Positions 49,402-60,545 are shown, numbered from the stretch's first letter. The stretch: DNA of 64,000 nt from Salipiger abyssi (GCF_001975705.1 NZ_CP015093.1:620001-684000), one strand, 5' to 3'. Numbers and translations are program-made. The notes: a model not told the origin generated them from the sequence alone.

Positions 49402-50424
49402 TCAGATGTCGATATCCAGCGTCACCGGGAAATGGTCCGACGCGGTCAGCAGTGCCTGGCGCAGCTCCGGCGTTTCCCAGCAGACCGGGTCGTCGAACGG
49501 GTGCCAGATATGCCATTTCGGCCCCCGCGCCACAAGATCGGGCGAGACCATGATGTAATCCAGCATCGCCTGCAAATAGCGCTGCTCGCCCGAAATATAA
49601 AACCGCGCCGTCGTGGGCTGCGCCCCCAGCTTCGCATTCAGCGCCTGGATCGCATGCGGATCGAAGAGGCGCGGCCCGCCATCGCCCAGCACGATCTCGA
49701 CCGAGCTGCGCCCGAAGAGATGCTCGTATTCGTCGAGCCCCGGCCCGTCGTTCAGATCGCCCATCACGATCACGCTGTCGCCCGCCTCCAGATGCGCCGC
49801 CACCCGCCGCCGCAGCCAGATCGCCTGGGCGAGCTGTTTGCGCCGGTTGGCGATGCCCAGCCGCATGATCTGGTCGCGGGTCTGCGCCCCATGCGGCGCC
49901 TTGGATTTCAGATGCGCCCCGATCAGCCGCAACACATTGCCCTTCGCGGTCACCGCCTCCACCTCCAGCGGCGGTTTCGAGAACACCACCTTGTCCTCGG
50001 TGGCGTCGATATCGAGGTCGATGCGGAACACCCCGTCGAAACGCGGCGCACCGCCATCGCCCTGCGCCGGGCCACGCTCGCCCGCCGGATCGTGGCGCGC
50101 GCTCAGCACCGCGGGATCGTAGAGCAGCGCGATCTCCTGCTGGGTGTCGTTGACGAAACCGGTCAGCACCTCGCGGGTGCGCAGGTCGAAGACCGCAGCA
50201 AAGCTCTTCAGAGAGCGCGTGGTGTCGCGGCGGGAATTGCCGTCCGGCGCTTCGATGATCATCACCGCATCGGCATCCATCGCGGTAAAGACGATACCCA
50301 GCGCCTCGATCTGCTGCGCCCGGGTGATGTCGTGCCGCGCCGACCAGCCATCATCGACAAGCAGCGCGCCGCTCTCGTCGAAAAGCGAATCGAACCACTC
50401 GACATTGTAGGTGGCGAGCCGCAT
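49402..50424 (-). CDS. Endonuclease/exonuclease/phosphatase family protein
   Basis: 340 residues of the EEP fold: MRLATYNVEWFDSLF at the N-terminus, the mid-protein glutamate in MIIEAPDGNS, LIGAHLKSKAPHG, the metal site IVMGDLNDGPGLDEYEHL, YIMVSPDLVARG and the final SDHFPVTLDIDI. Could act on nucleic acids, phospholipids or inositol phosphates; no signal peptide, so cytoplasmic. Ends 9 bp after the repeat element. Confidence 0.9.
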   Translation of the reverse strand: MRLATYNVEWFDSLFDESGALLVDDGWSARHDITRAQQIEALGIVFTAMDADAVMIIEAPDGNSRRDTTRSLKSFAAVFDLRTREVLTGFVNDTQQEIALLYDPAVLSARHDPAGERGPAQGDGGAPRFDGVFRIDLDIDATEDKVVFSKPPLEVEAVTAKGNVLRLIGAHLKSKAPHGAQTRDQIMRLGIANRRKQLAQAIWLRRRVAAHLEAGDSVIVMGDLNDGPGLDEYEHLFGRSSVEIVLGDGGPRLFDPHAIQALNAKLGAQPTTARFYISGEQRYLQAMLDYIMVSPDLVARGPKWHIWHPFDDPVCWETPELRQALLTASDHFPVTLDIDI

Positions 50425-50430
50425 CCGCGC

Positions 50431-51123
50431 TCAGGCCTCCTGACGCTCTTCGCGGGCCGAAATCTCGCTCCAGGCGCGGTTGATGTCGATGAGCCGCTTT
50501 TCCGAGAGCTTCACCGCCTCCTCGGGCACGCCGCGCGCCTGCATCACGTCGGGGTGGCTGTCGCGCACGAGCTGGCGCCAGTGGCGGCGAATCTCGGGCA
50601 TGGGCGTATCGGGCGTCACCCCCAGCACCGCATAGGGGTCGGGCGCCGCATCGGGCACGAAGCGGGCACGCAGGGCGCGGAAATCGGGCTGCGGCACGCC
50701 GAAGATCTCGGCCACGCGTTCAAGGAACTGATCCTCGCCGGGGTGGTAATGCCCGTCGGCCACGGCGATGTGAAAGAGCCCCTCCATCAGGTCGCAGACC
50801 GGCCCCGTGGAGCTGCCGAACATGCGGCGGATGCGGCGGGCATATTCCTCGAACCCGGCCACGTCCTGCCGGGCGAGGTTGAAAACCCGCGCCGCCGCCT
50901 TCTCGTCCTCGGGCGCGATATAGAACACCTCGCGGAAGGCGGCGACCTCGTTGCGGGTCACCTGCCCGTCGGCCTTGGCCATCTTGGCCGACAGCGCGAT
51001 CACCGCGATGGTAAAGGCCACACTGCGTTCGGGAGGCTGGCGCAGACGGTCAAAGACCGCGCCCAGCCCCTCGCCCTTGGCCAGCGCGGAAAGCGCCTCG
51101 GAAATGCGGGTCCAGATCGACAT
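50431..51123 (-). CDS. TerB-domain/J-domain protein (DjlA-like)
   Basis: 230 residues: a TerB-like helical domain (FTIAVIALSAKMAKADGQVT, EVFYIAPEDEKAAARVF; LFHIAVADGHYHPGEDQFL) and a C-terminal J domain with DPYAVLGVTPDTPMPEIRRH, LVRDSHPDVMQARG, the HPD signature that activates DnaK. Unlike E. coli DjlA no membrane anchor is seen. Stands 6 bp upstream of the phosphatase-like gene, probably one transcript. Confidence 0.92.
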   Translation of the reverse strand: MSIWTRISEALSALAKGEGLGAVFDRLRQPPERSVAFTIAVIALSAKMAKADGQVTRNEVAAFREVFYIAPEDEKAAARVFNLARQDVAGFEEYARRIRRMFGSSTGPVCDLMEGLFHIAVADGHYHPGEDQFLERVAEIFGVPQPDFRALRARFVPDAAPDPYAVLGVTPDTPMPEIRRHWRQLVRDSHPDVMQARGVPEEAVKLSEKRLIDINRAWSEISAREERQEA

Positions 51124-51164
51124 GGGAGGATATTACGCTGTCCGCGCGGAACTGTCAGGGCGGC

Positions 51165-51644
51165 TCAGAGAAATTTCTGCATCAGCACAAGGTCCATCCA
51201 GCGACCGAACTTGTAGCCGACCTGCGGCAGCCGTGCCGTCTCGCGGAAACCGATGGCGGTATGAAAGGCCACGCCCTCGGGGTTTTCCGCCGAAACGCCG
51301 GCAAAGAGCGAATGCACCCCCTGCCCCCGCGCCACCTCTTCGAGCGTGCTCATCAGCGCGCGGCCCGCACCGCGCCCGCGCGCGGCGGGCGACAGGATGA
51401 TCGTGTGCTCCTTGGTGCGCGCATAGCCGGGGCCGGCGCGGAAGGGAAAGAAGGTGGCAAGGCCCAGCAGCGCGCCCTCCGCCTCCGCCACCTGAAAGGC
51501 CGGGCCGCGCGTGGCGATATCGGCGGCGAGGCCGGTTTCGGTCTTGAGTTCGGTGCTGAAGGTGATGGCGGTGTTTTCGATCCACGGGTTCCAGAGCGCC
51601 ACCAGCGCCGCTGCATCCTCCGCCCGCGCCGGGCGGACGATCAT
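51165..51644 (-). CDS. GNAT N-acetyltransferase (PAT/MnaT type)
   Basis: 159 residues. IVRPARAEDAAALVALWNPW, ENTAITFSTELKT, then the acetyl-CoA loop HTIILSPAARGRGAGRALM and GVSAENPEGVAFHTAIGF identify the phosphinothricin/methionine sulfone acetyltransferase subgroup of GNAT. Real substrate unknown. Its ATG overlaps the stop of the VOC gene (ATGA). Confidence 0.92.
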   Translation of the reverse strand: MIVRPARAEDAAALVALWNPWIENTAITFSTELKTETGLAADIATRGPAFQVAEAEGALLGLATFFPFRAGPGYARTKEHTIILSPAARGRGAGRALMSTLEEVARGQGVHSLFAGVSAENPEGVAFHTAIGFRETARLPQVGYKFGRWMDLVLMQKFL

Positions 51645-52261
51645 TGCAGGATCCTCACCTGACCCTGCGCATTGCGCAGCTCGGCCCGCAGCCCCGGCGC
51701 GTCGCCCGTCGCGAAGCGCACCAGCGGTGCGTCGAGATACGGCACCAGCAGCGCCTCCAGCGCTTCGGCCTCGGGATGGGTGACGACCAGCCGGGCCAGC
51801 GTGGTGCCGGAGGCCGAGAGCATAGCGCCGGCGGGCACCGGGCTGCGCCACTCGATCAGCGCCGGGAACATCCCGTCAAAGGGCAGCATGCCGTCCTCGG
51901 GCACCGACATGACCCAGCGCAACCGCCCGCGCGACAGCTCGACCGGGCGCCCGGCCATGGGCAGCGCCGCGAGCGCGGCGTCCATATCCGTCACCCGGCA
52001 GATCCACTTGTCCAGACGCGCCGGCCCCTCGAACCGGTCGAGCCCGAACCAGCGCGGCTCCTCCGGCGGGGGGGCCGCAGGGTCGATGGACATGGCTTCG
52101 AGATAGAGCCCGTGCCCCAGCCCCAGAAGCTGGTTATGGGTGCCGTAGCGCGGGTGTTCCCCGCCCGGCAAAAGCGGCATGCCAACCGCCGCCTCGGAAT
52201 GCGCGACCGCCTCTTCCAGGCTCTCGCCCAGCACCGCGATGTGATCCAGCTGAAGCTTCAT
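51641..52261 (-). CDS. VOC family protein (glyoxalase-like)
   Basis: 206 residues: LQLDHIAVLGESLEEAVAHS, GGEHPRYGTHNQLLGLGHG and LYLEAMSIDPAAP form the N-terminal VOC module; a second, degenerate module follows. Looks like Glyoxalase_3-type proteins rather than methylmalonyl-CoA epimerase, despite its position beside scpA. Translationally coupled to the acetyltransferase. Confidence 0.88.
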   Translation of the reverse strand: MKLQLDHIAVLGESLEEAVAHSEAAVGMPLLPGGEHPRYGTHNQLLGLGHGLYLEAMSIDPAAPPPEEPRWFGLDRFEGPARLDKWICRVTDMDAALAALPMAGRPVELSRGRLRWVMSVPEDGMLPFDGMFPALIEWRSPVPAGAMLSASGTTLARLVVTHPEAEALEALLVPYLDAPLVRFATGDAPGLRAELRNAQGQVRILQ

Positions 52262-52384
52262 CCGCCATCCGCTCGTCCTGACCCGTTCGACCCAAGATAG
52301 GGCGCGGAAATCATTAAGGAAATGGCAAAAATGCACAAGCGACCCAAACGCATGCGCCGGACCGTGTGGATTTTGTGTCTCTCC

Positions 52385-52422
52385 GGAGGTCGGACGGGCC
52401 GGTTTCGGCCCGTCCGGGAGAG
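52385..52422 (-). terminator. Large hairpin after scpA
   Basis: Inner perfect stem CGGACGGGCCG-GTTT-CGGCCCGTCCG with outer CTCTCC / GGAGAG pairing across a 6-nt bulge. No T-run on either side, but its strength and place 27 bp beyond the scpA stop suggest 3'-end formation. Confidence 0.45.
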
Positions 52423-52448
52423 GTTTACGTAACGCCTTTACGCGGCGA

Positions 52449-54578
<2,130 letters not shown>

Positions 54579-55248
54579 CGTCTTGTCCTCTCTCTCTGGG
54601 AGCCGGCGGCCAGTTGATCCTGTCCTGTCCGGGCTCCGGGTCTTCCGTCAGTCGGGCCAGACCATCCGCCCCGGCGCGCAGCCAGAACAGATCGTCCGCA
54701 TAGGTTTCGCGCAGGCGGGCGGCCTGCCCGGGCGAGAACGGCATCCAGCGCCCCTCGCCCTCGGGCAACGCAGCGGCGGCCGCGCCGCGTTCGGCCAGCA
54801 GCACCCGCAGCCGTGCCAGATCGGGCCCGCGATGTTCCCAGATCCCGCCGGACGGCAGCGGCGGCGCAAAGCGCAGCCCCGCCGCATGCATCAGCAGCCG
54901 GTCGGGGCGCGACGCAAAGCGTTCGAAGGGCGTGACCAGCAGCTCCGTTCCCGGCAGTGCCGCGGCGATATCGGCGATCACCGGGCGCCAGCTCTGCTCG
55001 CGCGCCGCCAGCGCGTCGATCTGCGCCACATCCGGCGGCGGCAGGCCGCGCCCGACGAGAAAGGCCAGCGCCGAGGCCCACCACATCTCGGGCGAGCGGA
55101 TCTGCAACACCGTGCGGCGCACCGGGCCAAACGCCTCCGCCACCCGCGCCAGCCGCTGGCCGGCCTGCGGATAGGGTCGCCGCGCGCGCAGGCAGGCGCG
55201 CGGACTGCCCAGCATATCCTCGTCCGTGACCAGCAGCAGCGGCAGCTC

Positions 55249-55348
55249 GCGCCGCGCCGAGGCCGCGACCGCAAGCCGGACCCTCCCCGTGGCGCGCCGC
55301 GCCGAGGCCGCGACCGCAAGCCGGACCCTCCCCGTGGCGCGCCGCGCC
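55249..55348. repeat. Perfect 45-bp tandem duplication
   Basis: Units 55249-55293 and 55294-55338 are identical, with the first 10 bp of a third copy after them. The unit is 15 codons, so the sulfotransferase-like frame is kept. The lack of any difference implies a recent slippage or unequal exchange. Confidence 0.95.
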
Positions 55349-55657
55349 GCCACCGGATCGGCAGACGGCGCCATCAGCCCGTGAAACAGCCCGTTGCGGG
55401 TGCGCCACGGCCCCCAGAAGCCGACGCCCTGCCCCGCCAGAGGCGCGTCGGCGCCGCGCAGATAGGTCTGAAACGTGGTCGAGCCCGCGCGATGGGCCCC
55501 GAGATGCAGGACGATGTCCATTCCGGTCCGTCTCCATATGGGAAATCCGCGCCATCATGCGCCCCTCCCCATGAGAAACCGGTTAAGTCCGGAAAAATTC
55601 GCGCGCGCCGCTGCGAAACGCTGTGCAGAGCCGGCGCGCGCGCCTATATCTGAGGGT

Positions 55658-56116
55658 ATGAAGCGCTGCATCACCCTTGTGTCGATTGGATTTTTCACCC
55701 TCACCGCCGGGCTCGGCGCGGCGCAGGGCGCCGAACCGACCGAGGCCGAGACGATCCGCCCCGCCGATGAGGCCACGCTGGAGGAGTTCCTCTGGATCAA
55801 GCGCCCGCTGGTGGTCTTTGCCGACAACCCCGCCGATCCGCGATATGTGCAGCAGATGCAGCTCATCACCGAGCGGCTCGATGCGCTGGAAGAGCGCGAT
55901 GTGATCGTGATCACCGACACCGATCCCTCGGCGCGCTCGCCGATCCGGCGCAAGCTGCGCCCGCGCGGCTTCATGTTCACGCTGATCGCCAAGGACGGCA
56001 CGGTCATCATCCGCAAGCCCGCGCCCTGGGACGTGCGCGAGATCTCGCGCTCCATCGACAAGCAGCCGCTGCGCCAGCAGGAGGTGCGCGACCAGCACGG
56101 GACATTGCAACAATAA
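55658..56116 (+). CDS. DUF4174 family exported protein
   Basis: 152 residues with a signal peptide (MKRCITLVSIGFFTLTAGLG, cleavage near AQGA) and a DUF4174 domain: LEEFLWIKRPLVVFADNPAD, YVQQMQLITERLDALEERDV, VIVITDTDPSA and the C-terminal FTLIAKDGTVIIRKPAPW. The domain is thioredoxin-like but has no CXXC. Function unknown. GAGGG sits only a base or two from the ATG, so initiation may be weak or leaderless. Confidence 0.85.
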   Translation: MKRCITLVSIGFFTLTAGLGAAQGAEPTEAETIRPADEATLEEFLWIKRPLVVFADNPADPRYVQQMQLITERLDALEERDVIVITDTDPSARSPIRRKLRPRGFMFTLIAKDGTVIIRKPAPWDVREISRSIDKQPLRQQEVRDQHGTLQQ

Positions 56117-56218
56117 CTCCGCCCGCGCCGACCGCCGCGCCAGGACACCAGCCCGCCCTCCGCCGCCGTGATGGCGACGGGCAGACCGGCATCGTGTCTC
56201 AGCGCGGCGTGCATGGGA

Positions 56219-58219
56219 TCACTCGAACTCCATGATCACATCGTCGACGGCGAGGCTGTCGCCCGGACCGGCGTTGATCTTCTTCACGGTGCCCTTGCGT
56301 TCGGCGCGCAGGATGTTCTCCATCTTCATCGCCTCGACGGTGCAGAGCGCCTGGCCCTCCTGCACCTCGTCGCCCTCGGCCACGTTCATCTTCACGATGA
56401 GGCCGGGCATCGGGCAGAGCAGCATCTTGGAGGTATCCGGCGGCAGCTTTTCGGGCATCAGCCGGGCGAGCTCGGCCTGGCGCGGGCTGCGCACATGCAC
56501 CTTGAGATCGGCGCCGCGCGAGCGGATGCGGAACCCGCCCGAGATCTTGCCGACCTTGAGCACCAGCGGCGCGCCGTTCACCGTCATATGCGCCAGCGAC
56601 TGACCCGGGGTCCAGTCGCCGTCGACGCGGATCTCAGCCCCGTCGGCGAAGCGCACGGTCGCGCCCTGCTTGTCCGCCGCGATGGAAACCGCGAATTCCT
56701 GGCCCTGCAACGCGATGTTCCACTCGTCGCCGACCTTGCGCTCGTGATTGTCGAGCGTGCCCGAGATGCGCGCGCGGCGGATCTCGGCGACGCGGTTCAT
56801 CGCCGCCGCCGCCGCCGCGATGTCGCGCAGCTTGTCCTCGGAAAGCGTGACGCCCTCGAAGCCCTCGGGATATTCCTCGGCGATGAAGGCGGTGGAAATA
56901 TTGCCGGTGATGAAACGCTCGTGATCCATCACCGCCGCGACGAAGGGCAGATTGTGACCGATGCCCTCGACCTCGAAACTGTCGAGCGCGTTGCGCATGG
57001 TCTCGATCGCCTCGGCGCGGGTGTGGCCCCAGGTGCAGAGCTTGGCGATCATCGGGTCGTAATACATCGAGATCTCGCCGCCCTCGTAGACGCCGGTATC
57101 GTTGCGCACGAGCCCCTCGCCCAGCTTGCCCTCTGCCGGCGGACGGTAGCGGGTCAGACGGCCGATGGAGGGCAGGAAGTTGCGATACGGGTCTTCGGCA
57201 TACAGCCGGTTCTCGATGGCCCAGCCGTTGATCTTGACGTCGTCCTGGGTGATGCTCAGCGCTTCGCCATTGGCGACGCGGATCATCTGCTCCACCAGGT
57301 CGATGCCGGTGATCAGCTCGGTCACCGGGTGTTCCACCTGAAGGCGGGTGTTCATTTCCAGGAAGTAGAAATTCTTGTCGCCGTCGACGATGAATTCCAC
57401 CGTACCGGCGCTGGTGTAATCCACCGCGTTGGCCAGTGCCACCGCCTGCTCGCCCATCGCCTTGCGGGTCTCGGGGTCGAGGAACGGGCTCGGCGCCTCT
57501 TCGACCACCTTCTGGTTGCGGCGCTGGATCGAGCATTCGCGCTCGTTCAGCCACAGCCCGTTGCCATGCGCGTCGCAGAGCACCTGAATCTCGATATGGC
57601 GCGGCTGGGTGACGAATTTCTCGATGAAGATCCGGTCATCGCCAAAGGAGCTCGCCGCCTCGTTCTTGGACGACTGGAAGCCCTCGCGCGCCTCCTCGTC
57701 GTTCCAGGCGATGCGCATGCCCTTGCCGCCACCGCCGGCGGAGGCCTTGATCATCACCGGATAGCCAATCTCCTGGCTGATCTTCACCGCCTCGTCGGCA
57801 TCCTCGATGAGCCCCATATAGCCCGGCACGGTGCTGACGCCGGCTTCCTGGGCCAGCTTCTTGGAGGTGATCTTGTCGCCCATCGCCTCGATGGCGCCCT
57901 TGGGCGGTCCGATGAAGGCGACGCCGGCGGCTTCGAGCGCATCGGCGAATTTCGGGTTCTCGGACAGGAAGCCATAGCCCGGATGCACCGCCTGCGCGCC
58001 GGTCTGCTTGATGGCGTCCATGATCTTGTCGATGATGATGTAGGACTGGTTCGCCGGCGGCGGGCCGATATGCACCGCCTCGTCGGCCATCTCCACATGC
58101 AGCGCATGCTTGTCGGCATCGGAATAGACGGCCACCGTCTTGATGCCCATCTTCTGCGCCGACTTGATGACCCGGCAGGCGATCTCGCCGCGGTTGGCGA
58201 TCAGGATCTTCTCGAACAT
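56219..58219 (-). CDS. pccA: Propionyl-CoA carboxylase, biotin-bearing alpha subunit
   Basis: 666 residues: biotin carboxylase (FEKILIANRGEIACRVI; AVHPGYGFLSENPKFA; ASAGGGGKGMRIAW; NTRLQVEHPVTELITG), a BT linker domain, and the biotinyl domain with the modified lysine in EAMKMENIL. ATP-dependent carboxylation of biotin, then transfer by PccB to propionyl-CoA. pccB is not adjacent; about 2.3 kb of small genes intervene. No TTTGCAAA site is seen before it. Confidence 0.97.
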   Translation of the reverse strand: MFEKILIANRGEIACRVIKSAQKMGIKTVAVYSDADKHALHVEMADEAVHIGPPPANQSYIIIDKIMDAIKQTGAQAVHPGYGFLSENPKFADALEAAGVAFIGPPKGAIEAMGDKITSKKLAQEAGVSTVPGYMGLIEDADEAVKISQEIGYPVMIKASAGGGGKGMRIAWNDEEAREGFQSSKNEAASSFGDDRIFIEKFVTQPRHIEIQVLCDAHGNGLWLNERECSIQRRNQKVVEEAPSPFLDPETRKAMGEQAVALANAVDYTSAGTVEFIVDGDKNFYFLEMNTRLQVEHPVTELITGIDLVEQMIRVANGEALSITQDDVKINGWAIENRLYAEDPYRNFLPSIGRLTRYRPPAEGKLGEGLVRNDTGVYEGGEISMYYDPMIAKLCTWGHTRAEAIETMRNALDSFEVEGIGHNLPFVAAVMDHERFITGNISTAFIAEEYPEGFEGVTLSEDKLRDIAAAAAAMNRVAEIRRARISGTLDNHERKVGDEWNIALQGQEFAVSIAADKQGATVRFADGAEIRVDGDWTPGQSLAHMTVNGAPLVLKVGKISGGFRIRSRGADLKVHVRSPRQAELARLMPEKLPPDTSKMLLCPMPGLIVKMNVAEGDEVQEGQALCTVEAMKMENILRAERKGTVKKINAGPGDSLAVDDVIMEFE

Positions 58220-58278
58220 ATCTGTCCCTTTCCTACATATTCTTCAGGCCGCGCGGTGCACCCGCGTCTCCGGCCACG

Positions 58279-58301
58279 AAAAAGCCACCGGTGCCGGTGG
58301 C
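58279..58301 (-). terminator. Intrinsic terminator
   Basis: GCCACCGG-TG-CCGGTGGC stem followed on the minus strand by five T residues, about 60 bp past the small lipoprotein gene and before pccA. Confidence 0.8.
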
Positions 58302-58359
58302 ACCGATGGCTTGCATAAACTCTACCGTTTCAGCGCCGAAACCGGCGCCGGTCTGGTGA

Positions 58360-58569
58360 TCAGTTACAGTATTGCGGCGTGACGTCGTCACAGACGGTGC
58401 CTGCTGCGGCACCCACTGCCGCGCCGACCATCCCGTCGCCACCGAGCGCGCGGTCTGCCAGATAGCCGCCGCCGGCGCCAAGGCCCGCGCGACCGATATC
58501 CGAGGTCTCGCAGGCTGCGACGGTGAAGAGGCCGAGAACGGCGACGATGCGAAGAGCGGTTTTGGCCAT
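58360..58569 (-). CDS. Small glycine-zipper lipoprotein
   Basis: 69 residues, lipoprotein signal MAKTALRIVAVLGLFTVAAC (Cys20), then GRAGLGAGGGYLADRALG and GMVGAAVGAAAGTVCDDVTP, an alternation of small residues like glycine-zipper outer membrane lipoproteins. GGGAG precedes the ATG. A GGAAC-N17-CGTT promoter stands 48 bp upstream. Confidence 0.85.
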   Translation of the reverse strand: MAKTALRIVAVLGLFTVAACETSDIGRAGLGAGGGYLADRALGGDGMVGAAVGAAAGTVCDDVTPQYCN

Positions 58570-58616
58570 GAGACAAACTCCCTGTGATGGTTGCGATCTG
58601 CGTATCTCACGCTCAC

Positions 58617-58642
58617 AACGACACGTTCCGTCGGGAGGTTCC
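58617..58642 (-). promoter_or_regulatory. Candidate ECF (EcfG-type) promoter
   Basis: Minus strand GGAAC, 17 nt, CGTT: the alphaproteobacterial general stress consensus is GGAAC-N16/17-cGTT. It would give the lipoprotein gene a leader of roughly 40 nt. The rest of the 361-bp stretch from 58570 to 58930 shows no gene I can support on either strand. Confidence 0.45.
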
Positions 58643-58930
58643 AAGAAATTCGTGCAGTGCGGTGGAAACCGGCGGCGCGGCGCCTGCTGCCGGCGGAAAA
58701 CCGCACGCGAGATGCAGGGAAAAGAAAGGCGGACGGACGGCCAGGGGATGCGCCGTGCCGCCCGCCAGGGGAAGGGTAACGGTGAATGAGCTGCGTCCTA
58801 CGGAGACGCGGAACCACTCGCAACACCCCCAGCGTGCACGACTCGCCGCGCACCGCATAGCGGTATCTGCCGCACAACTTAAACTCGGCGCCCTTCCGCG
58901 CATACTCTCCCATGGGTGGCAAAATCACGC

Positions 58931-59287
58931 TCATTCCGTCCCCTCCTCGAAGGCTTCGGGAAAGGCCGCGCGCGCCGCCTGCTCGTCGATGACCAGCATC
59001 GCCTCGTAGCTTTCAGGATCGAACGGGTCGTCATAGGGCAGCACTTCGCGCCCGAAGAGCCACGAGAGCCGCCCGGCGTCGAGATTGCCGCGTTCGAAAG
59101 GCTCGGTGCCAAAATGCGCCCAGAGCGATGCCATGAAGGCCAGATCGGCGCGCTTGTCGGGGCTGCGCCGGTCGCGGTAGCGCTCGCGCCGCACGATCGG
59201 TGTCACACCCTTGGGGTTGGCACGCCGGATTGTGAACTGGAAATCTGTGCCGGGCAGACGGCCCGGAAAGCCGCGGTGTTTCAGCAT
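58931..59287 (-). CDS. Conserved hypothetical protein
   Basis: 118 residues, soluble, basic at the start (TDFQFTIRRANPKGVTPIV, RRERYRDRRSPDKRADLAF) and acidic at the end. MASLWAHFGTEPFERGNLDAG and LLPY-like VLPYDDPFDPES are the most distinctive parts. I recognise the pattern from rhodobacters but know no function. Stands in the cluster of small genes between pccA and pccB. Confidence 0.65.
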   Translation of the reverse strand: MLKHRGFPGRLPGTDFQFTIRRANPKGVTPIVRRERYRDRRSPDKRADLAFMASLWAHFGTEPFERGNLDAGRLSWLFGREVLPYDDPFDPESYEAMLVIDEQAARAAFPEAFEEGTE

Positions 59288-59359
59288 CGCCCGCCCTCCT
59301 GACCGAAGGGCACCGCGCGGGGCGAAAGGGGGACGGGCCCGCAGGCCCGCCCCGGAATC

Positions 59360-59500
59360 TTACTTGTACTTGCCGGTGTAGACGGGCTCGGTGCTGATCG
59401 GCTCGGGGTCGACCACAACGAACTCTTCTTCCTGCTGGCCACCGCAAGCGGCAAGGCCGAACAGACCCAGCATGGCGAGAACTTTGATGCTCTTGGACAT
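59360..59500 (-). CDS. Very small lipoprotein (46 residues)
   Basis: Short enough to be missed by usual length cut-offs. Encodes MSKSIKVLAMLGLFGLAAC (lipidation Cys19) followed by GGQQEEEFVVVDPEPISTEP and a basic end. AGGAG lies 7 nt before the ATG. A stem CCTGTC / GACAGG (59535-59530 with 59514-59509) folds the AGG of that ribosome site. Mature part has just 28 residues, acidic and likely disordered. Confidence 0.75.
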   Translation of the reverse strand: MSKSIKVLAMLGLFGLAACGGQQEEEFVVVDPEPISTEPVYTGKYK

Positions 59501-59714
59501 CTCTTACTCCTGTCAGGTTCAACGAAACCGACAGGACCTGTTGGCCCTGCCTGTCCTCGTTCCGAGGTAACGATTGCTTGGGTGCAATCCGAGTCGACCA
59601 TATCCGAATTCCAAACCGAAAGATATCGGGGCCGCGCGCATGCGGCCACCTGTGGCGGCAAAGCCGCAGTCCCCTGCCCACATGAGAATTGCCCCGCAAG
59701 ATATTGTGGACGCA

Positions 59715-60191
59715 TCAGAAAGCCTCCCAGATGCAGCGACCGTCCCGCAGGCTGTAGGCCTCGAAATACTGCCGTATTCCCGGCGAAGGATCGCCGAATT
59801 CCACCGGCTCCGCCATGAGCGAGATCACGATGCGCGCCGGCACCGGTTCGGCGCCGGAAAGCTCCCCCGCCGCCACGTCCTGGCAGAGGAAATCCATGTC
59901 GCCGGAGACCTCCTCATAGGGGCGCGGACTGTCGCCGCCGATCTCGGGCGCGACGAATCGGAAGCGATAGATCGCCCCCTCGCCCGGCGCATCCATGCGC
60001 ATGTCGTGAAACGCCACCGGCATGCCCGAGGGCACTGCCACCGGCGCGTCCTCCGCCAGCGCCAACGCAGGACCGGCGAGGCACAGTGCCAGAAGCAGCC
60101 CCCGTCCCGGCCCCCGCGCCGGGACCTCCCGGCCGGCCATGAGGCCCCGGATCGGGTCCGGGGCGCGTCGCAGCCCGTGAATGCCTTTCAT
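59715..60191 (-). CDS. DUF6497 family exported protein
   Basis: 158 residues. A hydrophobic export segment (GLLLALCLAGPALALA) follows an unusually long basic leader. The domain has VAVPSGMPVAFHDMRMDAPG, YRFRFVAPEIG, EEVSGDMDFLCQDVAA, ARIVISLMAEPVEFG and a C-terminal GRCIWEAF. Databases often mislabel such proteins as acetolactate synthase; no enzymatic motif supports that. Start overlaps the preceding stop (ATGA); a shorter start nearer the hydrophobic segment is possible. Confidence 0.75.
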   Translation of the reverse strand: MKGIHGLRRAPDPIRGLMAGREVPARGPGRGLLLALCLAGPALALAEDAPVAVPSGMPVAFHDMRMDAPGEGAIYRFRFVAPEIGGDSPRPYEEVSGDMDFLCQDVAAGELSGAEPVPARIVISLMAEPVEFGDPSPGIRQYFEAYSLRDGRCIWEAF

Positions 60192-60526
60192 GACGACCAC
60201 CTCACCCAGCGCGCGCGATTGCCCGCATCCTCCAGAACCCCCGCGATACAGGCCTCGGCCTGCGCCCTTGGCGCCCGGCCCTCGACACGGCCACCGGCGC
60301 GCAGAACCGTGCCCTCCGGCCCGTCGCTGACCCAGACGCAGGGCGAAAAGCCGCGCAGATGCTGGAGCGCGCGCCAGAGATCCTGGCGCACCTGATGCGC
60401 CAGCCGCGCCCTGCGCGCGACCGGCGGCAGCCGCGTCTCGACGCTCAGATCGAAACGCGCCGGCCAGCGGCGGGCGAGGATCAGCGCCCCGTCCTGCTGC
60501 TGCATGTACCAGCCCCTGCGGCCCAT
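60188..60526 (-). CDS. Conserved hypothetical protein following pccB
   Basis: 112 residues starting MGRRGWYMQQQDGALILARR, with RLAHQVRQDLWRALQHLRGF and SPCVWVSDGPEGTVLRAGG. Arg-rich and soluble. GGAGG precedes the ATG. It starts 20 bp past pccB and is coupled to the DUF6497 gene, so it belongs to the pccB transcript. Function unknown. Confidence 0.75.
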   Translation of the reverse strand: MGRRGWYMQQQDGALILARRWPARFDLSVETRLPPVARRARLAHQVRQDLWRALQHLRGFSPCVWVSDGPEGTVLRAGGRVEGRAPRAQAEACIAGVLEDAGNRARWVRWSS

Positions 60527-60545
60527 GACTCCTCCCAGAACCGGC

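Noticed and set aside
51641..52261. VOC protein as the missing methylmalonyl-CoA epimerase
   Set aside because: It lies next to scpA but is longer (206 residues) and its motifs are glyoxalase-like, without the epimerase pattern.
58613..58903. 96-codon minus-strand frame in the gap right of the glycine-zipper lipoprotein
   Set aside because: Cys/Arg/Ser-rich, no ribosome site or domain, and overlapped by the stress-type promoter.
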